A stretch of 64,000 nucleotides of DNA from positions 248,001 to 312,000 of the forward strand of contig NZ_VTTH01000004.1 in NCBI RefSeq assembly GCF_008831265.1, written 5' to 3'. Origin of the DNA: Lacisediminimonas profundi. GTDB lineage: Bacteria > Pseudomonadota > Gammaproteobacteria > Burkholderiales > Burkholderiaceae_D. The position numbers and the translations under genes are program-made. Of the stretch, positions 33,100 through 42,608 are shown one piece after another (the stretch's first letter is position 1; the number at the start of each line of letters is the position of its first letter). Under the pieces are notes generated by a model. The model saw nothing but the letters and a program-made list of their open reading frames with translations, did no database searches and was not told the origin of the DNA.

Positions 33100-36000
33100 A
33101 TGAATGCACCAACAGAGGCAGCCCTCAACGTGGCTGCCAGCGAGATTTCGCTCGACGACAAATACACCCTGGCCCGAGGCCGGGTGTTCATTACCGGCAC
33201 GCAAGCGCTGATCCGGCTCACCATGCTTCAGCGCCAGCGCGACCAGGCCGCAGGGCTGAATACCGCCGGCTTCATCAGCGGCTATCGCGGGTCGCCACTG
33301 GGCAGCGTCGACCAGACCGCGTGGAAGGCAAGCCGCCACCTGGCCGAACACCATGTCCGTTTCCATCCCGGCGTCAACGAAGACCTGGCCGCTACCAGCA
33401 TCTGGGGCACGCAGCAGGTCAAGCTGTTCCCGGGCGCACAGTACGACGGCGTGTTTTCGATGTGGTACGGCAAGGGGCCGGGCGTCGACCGCTGCGGCGA
33501 TGTATTCAAGCATGCCAATATGGCTGGCACCGCGGAGCACGGCGGCGTGCTGGTGGTCTGCGGCGACGATCACGCGGCCAAGTCATCGACCACAGCGCAC
33601 CAGAGCGAGCACATACTGAAGGCATGCGGGATTCCCGTGCTCTACCCTTCGTCGGTGCAGGAATACCTGGACTACGGGCTGCACGGCTGGGCAATGAGCC
33701 GCTACACCGGCCTCTGGGTGGCCATGAAATGCGTGACCGACGTGGTCGAATCAGGCGCCACCGTGGACATCGATCCGGATCGCGTGCAGATCGCACTGCC
33801 GGCCGACTTCGAATTGCCGCCCGGCGGACTGAACATACGCTGGCCGGACGCCGTGCTGGAGCAGGAAGCGCGGATGAACAACTTCAAGTGGTATGCGGCG
33901 CTTGCCTACGCCCGCGCCAACAAGTTGAACCGCGTGATCTGGGACAGCCCGCATGCCCGCTTCGGCATCATTACCGCCGGCAAATCGTACCTGGATACCC
34001 GCCAGGCACTGGCCGACCTGGGCATCGACGAGAACGTGGCCAGGGATATCGGCATCCGCCTGTTCAAGGTCGGCATGACCTGGCCGCTCGAAGCGGAAGG
34101 CGTGCGCGCGTTCGCGCAGGGACTGGACGAGATCCTGGTGGTCGAGGAAAAGCGCCAGATACTCGAATACCAGCTCAAGGAAGAACTGTACAACTGGCGC
34201 GACGATGTGCGGCCGCGCGTGGTCGGCAAGTTCGACGACACCGGCGAATGGAGCAACTCGCAGCGCGAAGGCCATGGTCACTGGTTGCTGCCGGCGACCT
34301 ATGAACTGAATCCGGCGCAGATTGCGCGCGCCATTGCCAGTCGAATCGACCGCTATTTCTCCGGTCACCCTGCTGCTGCGCGCATCCGCGAGCGCATCGC
34401 TTACCTGGAGGCGAAGGAGGCGGTGCTGGTAGCCGCCAGGCCGGATCCTGAAAAAGATCGCATCCCGTATTTTTGTTCGGGCTGTCCGCACAACACCTCC
34501 ACCCGGGTGCCGGAAGGGAGTCGTGCGCTGGCCGGCATTGGCTGCCACTACATGGCGCTGTGGATGGACCGCGAGACCGCCACCTTCACCCACATGGGCG
34601 CTGAAGGCGCGACCTGGATCGGCAATGCGCCCTTCACCAGCGAGAAGCATGTGTTCGCCAATCTCGGCGACGGCACCTATTTCCACTCCGGCCTGCTGGC
34701 GATCCGGGCAGCGGTGGCGGCCAAGGTGAACATTACCTACAAGGTGCTGTTCAACGATGCGGTGGCGATGACCGGCGGCCAGCCCTTCGACGGGCCGCTG
34801 GATCCGGCCATGATCTCGCGCCAGCTCGCGGCCGAGGGCGTCAAGCCGATCATCGTCGTCACCGACGAGCCTGACAAATATCCGGCAGGCACCAACTGGG
34901 CGCCGGGAGTCACGGTGCGTCATCGCAGCGAGCTCGATGCAGTCCAGCGCGAACTGCGCGAGTGCGAGGGCACCTCGGCAATGATCTACGACCAGACCTG
35001 CGCTTCCGAAAAGCGCCGCCGCCGCAAGCGCAATGCCTATCCGGATCCGGCCAAGCGGGTCGTCATCAACGAACTCGTTTGCGAAGGTTGCGGCGACTGC
35101 AGCGTGCAGTCGAATTGCCTGTCGGTGGAGCCGCTGGAGACGGAATTCGGACGCAAGCGGCAAATCAACCAGTCGTCCTGCAACAAGGATTATTCCTGCG
35201 TCAACGGTTTCTGCCCGAGTTTCGTCACGGTCGAAGGCGGCGCCCTGCGCAAGCCGAAGAAGCCGGAAACCGCGCGGACTCCGCTGGGCGCATTCAACAG
35301 CATCCTGCCGACGCCAGCGCTGCCGCAGTCGGTCGACAATTTCGGAATACTGGTGACCGGTATCGGCGGCACCGGCGTGATCACGGTCGGGCAAATCATC
35401 GCCATGGCGGCCCATGTCGAGGGTCGAGCCTGTAGCGTGCTGGACATGAGCGGACTGGCGCAGAAAGGCGGGCCTGTGCTTTCGCATGTGCGGCTTTCCG
35501 ACCACCCTGACGACCTGCATTCGACCCGTGTCGGCACCGGCGCCGCCGACCTCGTGATCGGCTGCGACCTGATCGTTGCCGCCAGCCGCGATGCCTTGTC
35601 GCGCATGGGCGAGGGGCACACCCGCGCTGCGATCAATTCGCATGGCACGCCGACTGCCGCATTCGTCCGCAATCCGGACTGGCAACTCCCCGACCAGTCG
35701 GCCAGGTCGGCGATCATGAGCGCATGCGGCGGCGAGCATGCCGAATTCCTTGACGCCAGCCGCATGGCCACGGCACTGATGGGCGACAGCATTGCCACCA
35801 ACATGTTCATGCTTGGCTTTGCATGGCAGAAGGGCTGGCTGCCCTTGTCGGAAGCGGCCATCGTCAAGGCAATCGAGCTGAACGATGTCTCGGTCGAGTT
35901 CAACAAGCAATCGTTCCAGTGGGGCCGGATCGCCGCGCACGACCGCGCCGCGGTCGAGCGGGTGGTGCAGGCCAATGCGCCGGCACAGGTGATCGAATTC

Positions 36001-36672
36001 CGGCGCACACCAGCGCTGGAAGACGTGATCGTCACGCGCGAACGTTTCCTGTCCGATTACCAGGATGCCTCGTACGCCCGCCAGTATCGCGAGTTCGTCG
36101 AGCGCGTGCGGCAGGCGGAACTTGCACTCGGTGAGCCGGGACGGGCAATGCGCCTGACCGGAGCCGTCGCCCGTTACCTGTTCAAGCTGATGGCATACAA
36201 GGACGAATACGAAGTGGCACGGCTGCACGTAGCAAGCGGCTTCGAGGAGAAGATCGCGGCCATGTTCGAAGGCGACTACAAGATCAAGTTTCACCTGGCG
36301 CCGCCGCTGCTTGCCAGGCGCGATGCCAACGGGCACTTGCAGAAGCGGGAGTACGGGCCGTGGATGATGAAGGCGTTCCGCGCACTGGCAAGCCTGCGCT
36401 TCCTGCGCGGCACGCCCTTCGATGTCTTCGGCTACAGCGCCGAACGCCGCAGCGAGCGCGAGCTGATCGTGTCCTACCGGACGGTGATCGGGCAGGCGCT
36501 GTCGCAGTTGTCGCCAGACAAGCTTGCCGATGTGACTGCGCTGGCCAGCATCCCCGAGGAAATTCGCGGATACGGTCATGTGAAGCAGCGGCATCTCGCT
36601 GCTGCGATGCAGAAGCAGGAAAGGCTGCTGCAGCGGCTTCAGGGTGGCAGCAGCGAGCAGCACGCCGCCTGA
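33100..36672 (+). CDS. Indolepyruvate (2-oxoacid) ferredoxin oxidoreductase, fused alpha/beta form
   Basis: This 1190-residue single-chain enzyme oxidatively decarboxylates arylpyruvates to aryl-acetyl-CoA, passing electrons to ferredoxin or a similar carrier. In order it shows a thiamine-diphosphate enzyme region (from GFISGYRGSPLGS to FCSGCPHNTSTRVPEG), a TPP-binding LGDGTYFHSG / NDAVAMTGGQ segment, and a cysteine cluster at C661, C664, C667 and C673 (CEGCGDCSVQSNC) that probably binds an iron-sulfur centre. A gamma-type domain follows (LVTGIGGTGVITVGQI). The start is the ATG with ACGGAG upstream; the frame continues 5' but is not conserved. It follows hpd by 113 bases, consistent with aromatic amino-acid catabolism. 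Confidence 0.93.
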   Translation: MNAPTEAALNVAASEISLDDKYTLARGRVFITGTQALIRLTMLQRQRDQAAGLNTAGFISGYRGSPLGSVDQTAWKASRHLAEHHVRFHPGVNEDLAATSIWGTQQVKLFPGAQYDGVFSMWYGKGPGVDRCGDVFKHANMAGTAEHGGVLVVCGDDHAAKSSTTAHQSEHILKACGIPVLYPSSVQEYLDYGLHGWAMSRYTGLWVAMKCVTDVVESGATVDIDPDRVQIALPADFELPPGGLNIRWPDAVLEQEARMNNFKWYAALAYARANKLNRVIWDSPHARFGIITAGKSYLDTRQALADLGIDENVARDIGIRLFKVGMTWPLEAEGVRAFAQGLDEILVVEEKRQILEYQLKEELYNWRDDVRPRVVGKFDDTGEWSNSQREGHGHWLLPATYELNPAQIARAIASRIDRYFSGHPAAARIRERIAYLEAKEAVLVAARPDPEKDRIPYFCSGCPHNTSTRVPEGSRALAGIGCHYMALWMDRETATFTHMGAEGATWIGNAPFTSEKHVFANLGDGTYFHSGLLAIRAAVAAKVNITYKVLFNDAVAMTGGQPFDGPLDPAMISRQLAAEGVKPIIVVTDEPDKYPAGTNWAPGVTVRHRSELDAVQRELRECEGTSAMIYDQTCASEKRRRRKRNAYPDPAKRVVINELVCEGCGDCSVQSNCLSVEPLETEFGRKRQINQSSCNKDYSCVNGFCPSFVTVEGGALRKPKKPETARTPLGAFNSILPTPALPQSVDNFGILVTGIGGTGVITVGQIIAMAAHVEGRACSVLDMSGLAQKGGPVLSHVRLSDHPDDLHSTRVGTGAADLVIGCDLIVAASRDALSRMGEGHTRAAINSHGTPTAAFVRNPDWQLPDQSARSAIMSACGGEHAEFLDASRMATALMGDSIATNMFMLGFAWQKGWLPLSEAAIVKAIELNDVSVEFNKQSFQWGRIAAHDRAAVERVVQANAPAQVIEFRRTPALEDVIVTRERFLSDYQDASYARQYREFVERVRQAELALGEPGRAMRLTGAVARYLFKLMAYKDEYEVARLHVASGFEEKIAAMFEGDYKIKFHLAPPLLARRDANGHLQKREYGPWMMKAFRALASLRFLRGTPFDVFGYSAERRSERELIVSYRTVIGQALSQLSPDKLADVTALASIPEEIRGYGHVKQRHLAAAMQKQERLLQRLQGGSSEQHAA

Positions 36673-36751
36673 AGCCGGCGTTGGAACACAGCGCCATCGG
36701 CACGCCGGATTGAAAACGCGCAATTCGGCGCGGCCGCAACGCTGACGAAGC

Positions 36752-36806
36752 CTTGCAAGAGCGTTTGGACGCGCTCTTGCAAGCGTTCTTGCAACCGCTC
36801 TTGCAA
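36752..36806. repeat. Stem-loop followed by 12-bp tandem repeats
   Basis: CTTGCAAGAGCG (36752-36763) and CGCTCTTGCAAG (36772-36783) form a perfect 12-bp stem with an 8-base loop. The right arm begins three near-identical 12-base units (36771-36782, 36783-36794, 36795-36806) ending in CTTGCAA. It lies between the ferredoxin oxidoreductase stop and the penicillin-binding protein gene and may terminate the former. Confidence 0.7.
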
Positions 36807-36859
36807 CCTTACTGCGCGCCTTCCTGTCATAACTTCGTTCCCTCAACCAGGAGTGAAGT

Positions 36860-39373
36860 GTGAAGCAAGGCCAACATGCGCCGCTGGCGTTGGCGCCTGT
36901 CCTGCGTCGTTCCCCGTGGTTGAAGTCACTCCTGATCGGTTTTTCCGCGCTGACGCTGCTGTTGTCGGGCGTCATCTGTTTCCTCGGCTTCCAGGCCTGG
37001 CAGTTGAACCGCGAAATACCGGATGTGGACCACCTGGCCGAGTTGCGCGCCGAACAGCCGAGCGTGGTCCTGTCGGCCGATGGCCGCCAGCTCACGCAGT
37101 TCCGGGACATGCAGCGCGAATGGGTGAAACTGGAGCAGGTTTCGCCGTGGGTCATCCGCGCGCTGCTGGCGACTGAAGACCGCCGCTTCCATCAGCACAA
37201 GGGCGTGGATTTGACGCGCACTGTGGGCGCCGCCTGGAGCAGCCTGGGTGGCGACGTGCAGGGCGGATCGACCATCACGCAGCAGCTTGCGCGCAACTTG
37301 TTTCCCGAGCAAATAGGCCGCAGCCGCAATGCCACCCGCAAGGCGCGGGAGATGCTGACCGCGCTCAAGATCGAACGCCGCTACAGCAAGGACGAGATCC
37401 TGGAAATCTACCTGAACACGGTGCCTTTCCTCTACAACGTGTTCGGCATCGAGATGGCCGCCCGGACCTACTTTGCCAGGGCAGCATCCGAACTGGGGCC
37501 GATGGAAAGTGCAACCCTGGTCGGCATGCTGAAAGGCACTCACTACTACAACCCGGTGGTCAATCCGGATCGGGCCCGCGCGCGGCGCAACACGGTGTTG
37601 CTCCAGCTTGTCCGGCAGGGCGACCTGGCGCAGGAAGAGGCCGGGCGGATGCGGGCGCAGCCGCTGCAGCTGCGCTTCCAGCGGCCGCAGGAACCAGTGT
37701 ACGGGCCGGCCATGCATTACACGGTACATGTGCGGCGCTGGTTGCTGGACTGGGCCGAAAAGAACCAGGTCGACCTCTATAGCGACGGGCTGGTGATTCA
37801 TGCCACCCTCGATACCGGCCTGCAGCAACTGGCACGGCAGGCGGTGGAGCAGCAGATGCAGGCACTGCAGGCGGTTGCCGATGTCGAATGGGCGCAGCGC
37901 TCGGGCCGGTTGCTGTCCAGATCCGCAGCGGCCTACGTCAGCAAGCAGGGGCAGGTCGATGCATTCGATTATTTCTGGCGCAGCCGGGGGGATCTGCTGC
38001 TGGCATTCATCCGTGAGTCGCCCGAGTTCCGGAGCGGCGTGGAGTCCGGGAAATCGGCACAGGCGGTGCTGTCGGCACTGCGCGGTGATTCCGGATTCAT
38101 GGGCCGGCTCAAGCAGGGCAAGACACGGCTGGAGGCCGGGATGGTGGCAATGGATCCGAACTCCGGCGAAGTGAAGGCGTGGGTCGGCAGCCGGGACTTC
38201 GGGCGCGACCAGTTCGACCATGTTGCGCAGGCGTTGCGGCAGCCCGGGTCGACCTTCAAGCCCCTGGTCTACGGCGCGGCGCTGGAGCTGGGCTTCAGTC
38301 CGTTGCGTACCTACCTGGATACGCGCGTCAACATACGGATCCCGGAAGGCGGCAGCTGGATGCCGACCGACATGGGCGCACCGACGGAAATACCCATGAC
38401 GATGCGCGAAGGCCTGATCCGGTCGCGCAATGCCATCACCGCGCAGGTGATGCAGGATGTCGGCCTGGCCAACATCGTCAGCCTGGCAAGGGCTGCCGGC
38501 ATCAATCGCAGCCGGCTGGATCCGGTGCCGTCGCTGGCGCTGGGCACCAGCCCGGTGAGCTTGCTGGAGATGGTCTCGGCCTATTCCACCATCGCCAGCA
38601 GCGGACAGTATCTGGAGCCGCTCGTGGTCACGCGCATCACCGATCGCAAAGGCCGCCTGCTGGCGAAGTTTGGCGCCGAGCCCACGCGGGCGATGTCGGA
38701 AGCGACGGCGCGCGAACTGATCGACATGATGCGCGGTGTGGTCACACGTGGCACCGGGCGGAATATCAGATCCCGCTTCGGCATCCAGGCCGACGTCGCG
38801 GGGAAGACCGGCACCACGCAGTACAACACGGACGGCTGGTTCATCATGATGCATCCGGAGCTGGTTGCTGGCGCCTGGGTCGGTTTCAACGATGGCCGGG
38901 TGAGCTTGCGCAGCAACTACTGGGGGCAGGGCGCGCACAATGCGCTCAACCTGGTTGGTGATTTCTACCGGACACTGCTGCAAGAGGCGCGGCTCGATGC
39001 GAAGGCGCGCTTTCCACTGCCGCCGCGCTTCGAAATGCTGGCCGATCCCGGCGAGTTGTGGCGGGATCCTGGCGACAGCAGTGCCGGAGCCGAAGGCGCA
39101 TGGATCGTGCGGCGCGGCGCGGATGGCACCCTGTACATTGGCGACACAGAGCCTCCGGCACCGTTCTCGGGGGCCAGTGCCGGAGGCGTGACGCAGGCCG
39201 GCGTGGCAAGCCAGGCTGCCGCTGCGACGGCTTCAGTTTTCAGTGCCGCTTCTGGCGGGGTTGCCGGTCCATTGGCCATTCCGGCGGGTGGCGGCAGCGA
39301 GGATCCGGTTGCCGCCGCCAGGGCCGCTGCCCGGCGCGCTATCGAAGTGCCGGGCGCAGGCGCCGAGCGCTGA
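36860..39373 (+). CDS. Class A penicillin-binding protein (bifunctional transglycosylase/transpeptidase)
   Basis: This inner-membrane enzyme polymerises and cross-links peptidoglycan. The start is the GTG at 36860 with AGGAG six bases upstream; it gives 837 residues. One N-terminal membrane helix (about 22-46) is followed by a GT51 glycosyltransferase domain with the catalytic E106 in LLATEDRRFHQHKGVD and GGSTITQQLARNLF. The transpeptidase domain has the SxxK serine S464 (PGSTFKP), an SRN motif, and KTGTT at K649. The last ~100 residues are Ala/Gly-rich and disordered. The arrangement resembles PBP1A-type enzymes without a large OB insertion; I leave the exact class unnamed. It stands alone after the repeat region. 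Confidence 0.92.
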   Translation: MKQGQHAPLALAPVLRRSPWLKSLLIGFSALTLLLSGVICFLGFQAWQLNREIPDVDHLAELRAEQPSVVLSADGRQLTQFRDMQREWVKLEQVSPWVIRALLATEDRRFHQHKGVDLTRTVGAAWSSLGGDVQGGSTITQQLARNLFPEQIGRSRNATRKAREMLTALKIERRYSKDEILEIYLNTVPFLYNVFGIEMAARTYFARAASELGPMESATLVGMLKGTHYYNPVVNPDRARARRNTVLLQLVRQGDLAQEEAGRMRAQPLQLRFQRPQEPVYGPAMHYTVHVRRWLLDWAEKNQVDLYSDGLVIHATLDTGLQQLARQAVEQQMQALQAVADVEWAQRSGRLLSRSAAAYVSKQGQVDAFDYFWRSRGDLLLAFIRESPEFRSGVESGKSAQAVLSALRGDSGFMGRLKQGKTRLEAGMVAMDPNSGEVKAWVGSRDFGRDQFDHVAQALRQPGSTFKPLVYGAALELGFSPLRTYLDTRVNIRIPEGGSWMPTDMGAPTEIPMTMREGLIRSRNAITAQVMQDVGLANIVSLARAAGINRSRLDPVPSLALGTSPVSLLEMVSAYSTIASSGQYLEPLVVTRITDRKGRLLAKFGAEPTRAMSEATARELIDMMRGVVTRGTGRNIRSRFGIQADVAGKTGTTQYNTDGWFIMMHPELVAGAWVGFNDGRVSLRSNYWGQGAHNALNLVGDFYRTLLQEARLDAKARFPLPPRFEMLADPGELWRDPGDSSAGAEGAWIVRRGADGTLYIGDTEPPAPFSGASAGGVTQAGVASQAAAATASVFSAASGGVAGPLAIPAGGGSEDPVAAARAAARRAIEVPGAGAER

Positions 39374-39396
39374 CATGCAGCATGGCGGCGCTGCGA

Positions 39397-41145
39397 TCAG
39401 CTTGCGCTGTCAATGCACGCAATCCGTCGTTCGCGTTCCAGTTGCGTCAGGTGCGCTGCTTCGCTTTCGGCAATGCCCAGCGACTGCAGTGCGAAGACTG
39501 CCAGTTGAAGTCCGGTCTCCAGCGTCTCGGGAATCACCTGCGAAGCACCGGCCTTGAGCAGCAGGAACGCATGGCCTTCGTCGCGCGCGCGGGCAAATAG
39601 TGGCAGCTCCGGATAGCTGCGCCGGATCGCCTCTACCGCTCGCAACGCCGAATCCGGATCGTCCATGGTCAGGACAATCGCCGCCGCATGGGCCGCATGC
39701 ACCCGGTCCAGCAGTTCGGTGCGTCCGGCGTTGCCGAAATAGATCGGTACCCCGGCCGGATGCAGGCGGGCGACGACATCGGCATCGTTCTCGATCGCGA
39801 CGAAGGGCACGCCCTGGCTCTCCAGTACCTGGCTCAGCAACTGCCCGACCCGGCCGTATCCGACGATGATCACGTGTTCCGACAGCGGCGCCAGCCCTTC
39901 GATGGCAAAGCCGCCGCCACTGCTTTGCCGCTCCCGGTGTTCCAGGCGTTTGCGCAGCGCCGTGCCAAGCCGGGCCAGCAGCGGCGTGGCGAACATCGAC
40001 AGGGCAACCACCAGCATCACGAACTGGCCAGTCGGTCGGTCCATGATCGTTGCGGTCATTGCCGCGCCGACCACGATGAAAGCGAATTCGCCGCCCTGCC
40101 CCAGCAACAGGCCGCCCTCGAACGCACGGCCCCAGCTGAAGCCACCCGCGCGCAGTATCAGGCTGGTCAGCGTTGACTTGATGGCGAACAGTCCGAGCAC
40201 CGACAGCGGCAACAGCACTGGCGCCTTCATGATTTCCCGGATGTCGGTCTGCATCCCTACCCACATGAAGAACAGGCCCATCAGCAAGCCCTTGAACGGT
40301 TCTATCGTGACTTCCACCTCATGGCGGAACTCGGTCTCCGCCAGCAGCAGTCCGGCCAGCAGGGCGCCCAGCGCCAGCGACAGGCCGGCCATCGCAGTCA
40401 GGCCCGCAATACCCAGCGTGCACAGCAGGGTGAGTGCCATGAAAACCTCTGGCTGATGCTGCCCGACCAGCGAACGAAACAGCGGCCGGATCACGCGCCG
40501 GCCGAGCAGGTAGATCAGGGTGATCGCAAGTACCGACTTGGTCATCGCGCCGAGAACCATCGAAGTGACCGACGTGTTGCCAGTGTCGGACAGCACAGCA
40601 ATCAACAGGAACAGCGGCACCACGGCCAGGTCCTGCAGCATCAGGATGGAGAAACCGGCCTGTCCCAGCGGCTGCGCCAGCGAACGGCTATTGGTCAGCA
40701 ATTGCATCACCACTGCCGTCGACGACAGCGACAGTGCCAGTCCCAGCAGCAGCGAGGTGCCCGGCGAATTTCCGAACAGCCAGGCGATGAAGCCGATTGC
40801 CAGGCCGCACAGCGTGACCTGCGCCGTGCCGGCCCCGAATACCCAGCCGCGCAGCGACCACAAGCGGGCGGCGGACAGTTCCAGGCCGATCATGAACATC
40901 AGGAACAGCACGCCCAGCTCGCCCAGGACCTTCACCCCTTCCAGGTCGGTGAAGGTCAATTGCGATAGCCACGGAAAGCGATCGCTCCAGAGGCCAAGGC
41001 CGGCCGGCCCCAGCAGCGCGCCGACGGCGAGGAAGCCGAGCACCTGGTTGATGCGCAAGCGCTGCAACAGCGGAATCAGGATGCCGGCGAGGGCAAGGAA
41101 GACCAGTGTCTCGCGAAGGAATGGCAGGGCGTTTTGTTCTTCCAC
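39397..41145 (-). CDS. CPA2-family monovalent cation:proton antiporter with TrkA-N domain (KefB/C-like)
   Basis: This 582-residue inner-membrane protein has an N-terminal Na+/H+-exchanger domain of about 12 helices (residues 10-385) and a cytoplasmic RCK/TrkA-N Rossmann domain (about 415-540) with HVIIVGYGRVGQLLSQVL. The membrane part shows the family blocks GFLAVGALLGPAGLG, LMFMIGLEL and LALSLSSTAVVMQLL. The layout is that of glutathione-gated K+ efflux systems KefB/KefC, but no KefG/KefF ancillary gene is adjacent, so gating and the exported ion are unknown. It is convergent with the PBP gene, 23 bases apart. Confidence 0.9.
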   Translation of the reverse strand: MEEQNALPFLRETLVFLALAGILIPLLQRLRINQVLGFLAVGALLGPAGLGLWSDRFPWLSQLTFTDLEGVKVLGELGVLFLMFMIGLELSAARLWSLRGWVFGAGTAQVTLCGLAIGFIAWLFGNSPGTSLLLGLALSLSSTAVVMQLLTNSRSLAQPLGQAGFSILMLQDLAVVPLFLLIAVLSDTGNTSVTSMVLGAMTKSVLAITLIYLLGRRVIRPLFRSLVGQHQPEVFMALTLLCTLGIAGLTAMAGLSLALGALLAGLLLAETEFRHEVEVTIEPFKGLLMGLFFMWVGMQTDIREIMKAPVLLPLSVLGLFAIKSTLTSLILRAGGFSWGRAFEGGLLLGQGGEFAFIVVGAAMTATIMDRPTGQFVMLVVALSMFATPLLARLGTALRKRLEHRERQSSGGGFAIEGLAPLSEHVIIVGYGRVGQLLSQVLESQGVPFVAIENDADVVARLHPAGVPIYFGNAGRTELLDRVHAAHAAAIVLTMDDPDSALRAVEAIRRSYPELPLFARARDEGHAFLLLKAGASQVIPETLETGLQLAVFALQSLGIAESEAAHLTQLERERRIACIDSAS

Positions 41146-41252
41146 TTCAGGGGCGCAGGCGGCAGCTTCACCGCCCGTTCCCGCCTGCGGGATGCAGGCA
41201 CAAGCTGTTGCGGTGAGCGCAACATGATGCCATCAAAATGGCCGGTCCGGCA

Positions 41253-41684
41253 TCAGGACAGGGCCGGGCCTGCATTGCCGGCGCGGACGGTTGTGGTAGT
41301 CCCGAGGCGAGCCAGCAACCGATCCCACAGCCGGTCGTGATGCGGGAGGAGGATCACATTGGCGATCGGTTCGATCAAGGCAAGCATGCCGCCAAGCGCC
41401 AACGAGCCGCTTGCGCAATAGAGAACCGTCACCGCGACCACGAAGTGAAGCGCCGCCTGGGATGCTTTTTTTGACGCCGTCGCCAGCCGGCCGCCGGGCT
41501 GGCAGCTGGCCAGCATGCGACGCCAGGCGGCCTCGTGCAGCGGAAGGAGCAGGACGTTGACGACCGGTTCGATCACGGCCACCAGCCCGCCGAAGGCCAC
41601 CGATCCCGTGAGCAGAAACGCCAGGGTGAACGAAATCGCCATGTGGACCACGACCTGACTGACCGACTTTGCTGCTATTGCCAT
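41253..41684 (-). CDS. Tandem DUF2061 membrane protein under a Fur box
   Basis: This 143-residue protein is two copies of a DUF2061-like unit. The first is SVSQVVVHMAISFTLAFLLTGSVAFGGLVAVIEPVVNVLLLPLHEAAWRR in outline; the second repeats the pattern from KKASQAALHFVV to PHHDRLWDRL. Each unit gives two membrane helices, so four in all. The function of the family is unknown. The ribosome-binding site AAAGGAG is seven bases from the ATG. A promoter with an overlapping Fur box lies directly upstream, so expression is expected when iron is low. Duplication of the domain within one chain is unusual relative to single-domain members. Confidence 0.75.
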   Translation of the reverse strand: MAIAAKSVSQVVVHMAISFTLAFLLTGSVAFGGLVAVIEPVVNVLLLPLHEAAWRRMLASCQPGGRLATASKKASQAALHFVVAVTVLYCASGSLALGGMLALIEPIANVILLPHHDRLWDRLLARLGTTTTVRAGNAGPALS

Positions 41685-41707
41685 CTCAATCTCCTTTCAA
41701 CGATCAA

Positions 41708-41736
41708 ATGATAATGATTCTCATCATTGATGTGAA
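41708..41736 (-). promoter_or_regulatory. Fur-box-overlapped promoter of the DUF2061 gene
   Basis: The sequence GATAATGATTCTCATCATT (41710-41728) matches the 19-bp Fur consensus GATAATGATAATCATTATC at 15 positions. Read on the minus strand, TTCACA (41736-41731), 17 bases and TATCAT (41713-41708) form a promoter that the Fur box overlaps, the classical arrangement for iron-dependent repression. The start codon is 24 bases downstream of the -10 box. Confidence 0.8.
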
Positions 41737-41873
41737 ATTGATTGATTATTTAAATTCAATAGCGGTTAGCTATGTAGCGTGGTCTGAGCCCAACCTTGTC
41801 CGAAAAAGGGATGCTCACTGATAAACATTTGTCTGGCAATGTATTCGCCGAGAGTGAGTACTTGCAGAGTGTG

Positions 41874-42608
41874 CTACACCGCCATGGACTGGCCTCGCGC
41901 ATAAGCCTCGTAACCGCGGGCCCGTAAGACGCACGCCGGGCAGCGGCCGCAGCCATGGCCCCAGTCATGCAGCGCCCCGCGCTCGCCCAGGTAGCAGGTA
42001 TGGGTTTCGGTGCGTATCAGTTCGACCAGCGCATGGCCGCCCAGGGTTTCGGCCAGCTTCCAGGTTTGCGCCTTGTCCAGCCACATCAGCGGCGTCTCGA
42101 TGGACAGCGAGGTTCCCATGCCCAGGTTGAGCGCGGTCTGCATCGCCCGCACCGTGTCATCCCGGCAGTCCGGATAGCCGGAATAATCCGTTTCGCACAT
42201 GCCGCCCACCAGCACGTCCAGGCCCCGGCGATAGGCAAGCGCGGCAGCCAGAGTCAGGAACAGCAGGTTGCGGCCGGGAACGAAGGTGTTGGGCAGGCCG
42301 TTTGCCTGCATCTCGATTTCGGCGTCGCTGGTCAGTGCGGTTTCGGATATCTGGCCCAGGACCTTCAGGTCGATCATGTGGTCTGCGCCGAGGCGCTCGT
42401 TCCACAGCGGCGATAGCGCGCGCAAACCGTCCAGCACCGCCGGGCGCACCTGCAATTCAACCGCATGGCGCTGGCCGTAGTCGAAGCCTATGGTCTCGAC
42501 CCGCTGGTAGCGCTCCAGCGCCCAGGCGGCGCAAGTGGCGGAATCCTGGCCGCCGGAGAAAAGTACCAGCGCACCGCCGGGCGCGCTCGCAGGTGTCGTG
42601 GTACTCAT
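41874..42608 (-). CDS. queC: 7-cyano-7-deazaguanine synthase QueC
   Basis: QueC makes preQ0, the precursor of queuosine and archaeosine-type 7-deazaguanines, from 7-carboxy-7-deazaguanine, ammonia and ATP. From the ATG at 42608 it has 244 residues. The PP-loop ATP pyrophosphatase motif [16 protein letters not shown] is near the N-terminus, with [11 protein letters not shown] next. The C-terminal zinc-binding cysteines are in [32 protein letters not shown]. The start overlaps the stop of the upstream DUF3108 gene (ATGA). Other queuosine genes (queD, queE) are not in the window. The open frame extends further upstream but out of the family alignment. Confidence 0.96.
   Translation of the reverse strand: MSTTTPASAPGGALVLFSGGQDSATCAAWALERYQRVETIGFDYGQRHAVELQVRPAVLDGLRALSPLWNERLGADHMIDLKVLGQISETALTSDAEIEMQANGLPNTFVPGRNLLFLTLAAALAYRRGLDVLVGGMCETDYSGYPDCRDDTVRAMQTALNLGMGTSLSIETPLMWLDKAQTWKLAETLGGHALVELIRTETHTCYLGERGALHDWGHGCGRCPACVLRARGYEAYARGQSMAV

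Noticed and set aside
36639-36830. Short minus frame coding LQERLQERLQER before the PBP gene
   Set aside because: The repeat peptide is just the translation of the 12-bp tandem DNA repeats and hairpin; no ribosome-binding site.
33751-37155. 1134-codon open frame antisense to the ferredoxin oxidoreductase
   Set aside because: It lies opposite a fully conserved gene. High GC with strong third-position bias keeps the opposite frame free of stops; the translation is low in complexity and shows no domain.
36926-38983. 685-codon open frame antisense to the penicillin-binding protein
   Set aside because: Same cause: the sense gene has all catalytic motifs, and the antisense translation is Gln/His/Arg-rich with no recognisable features.
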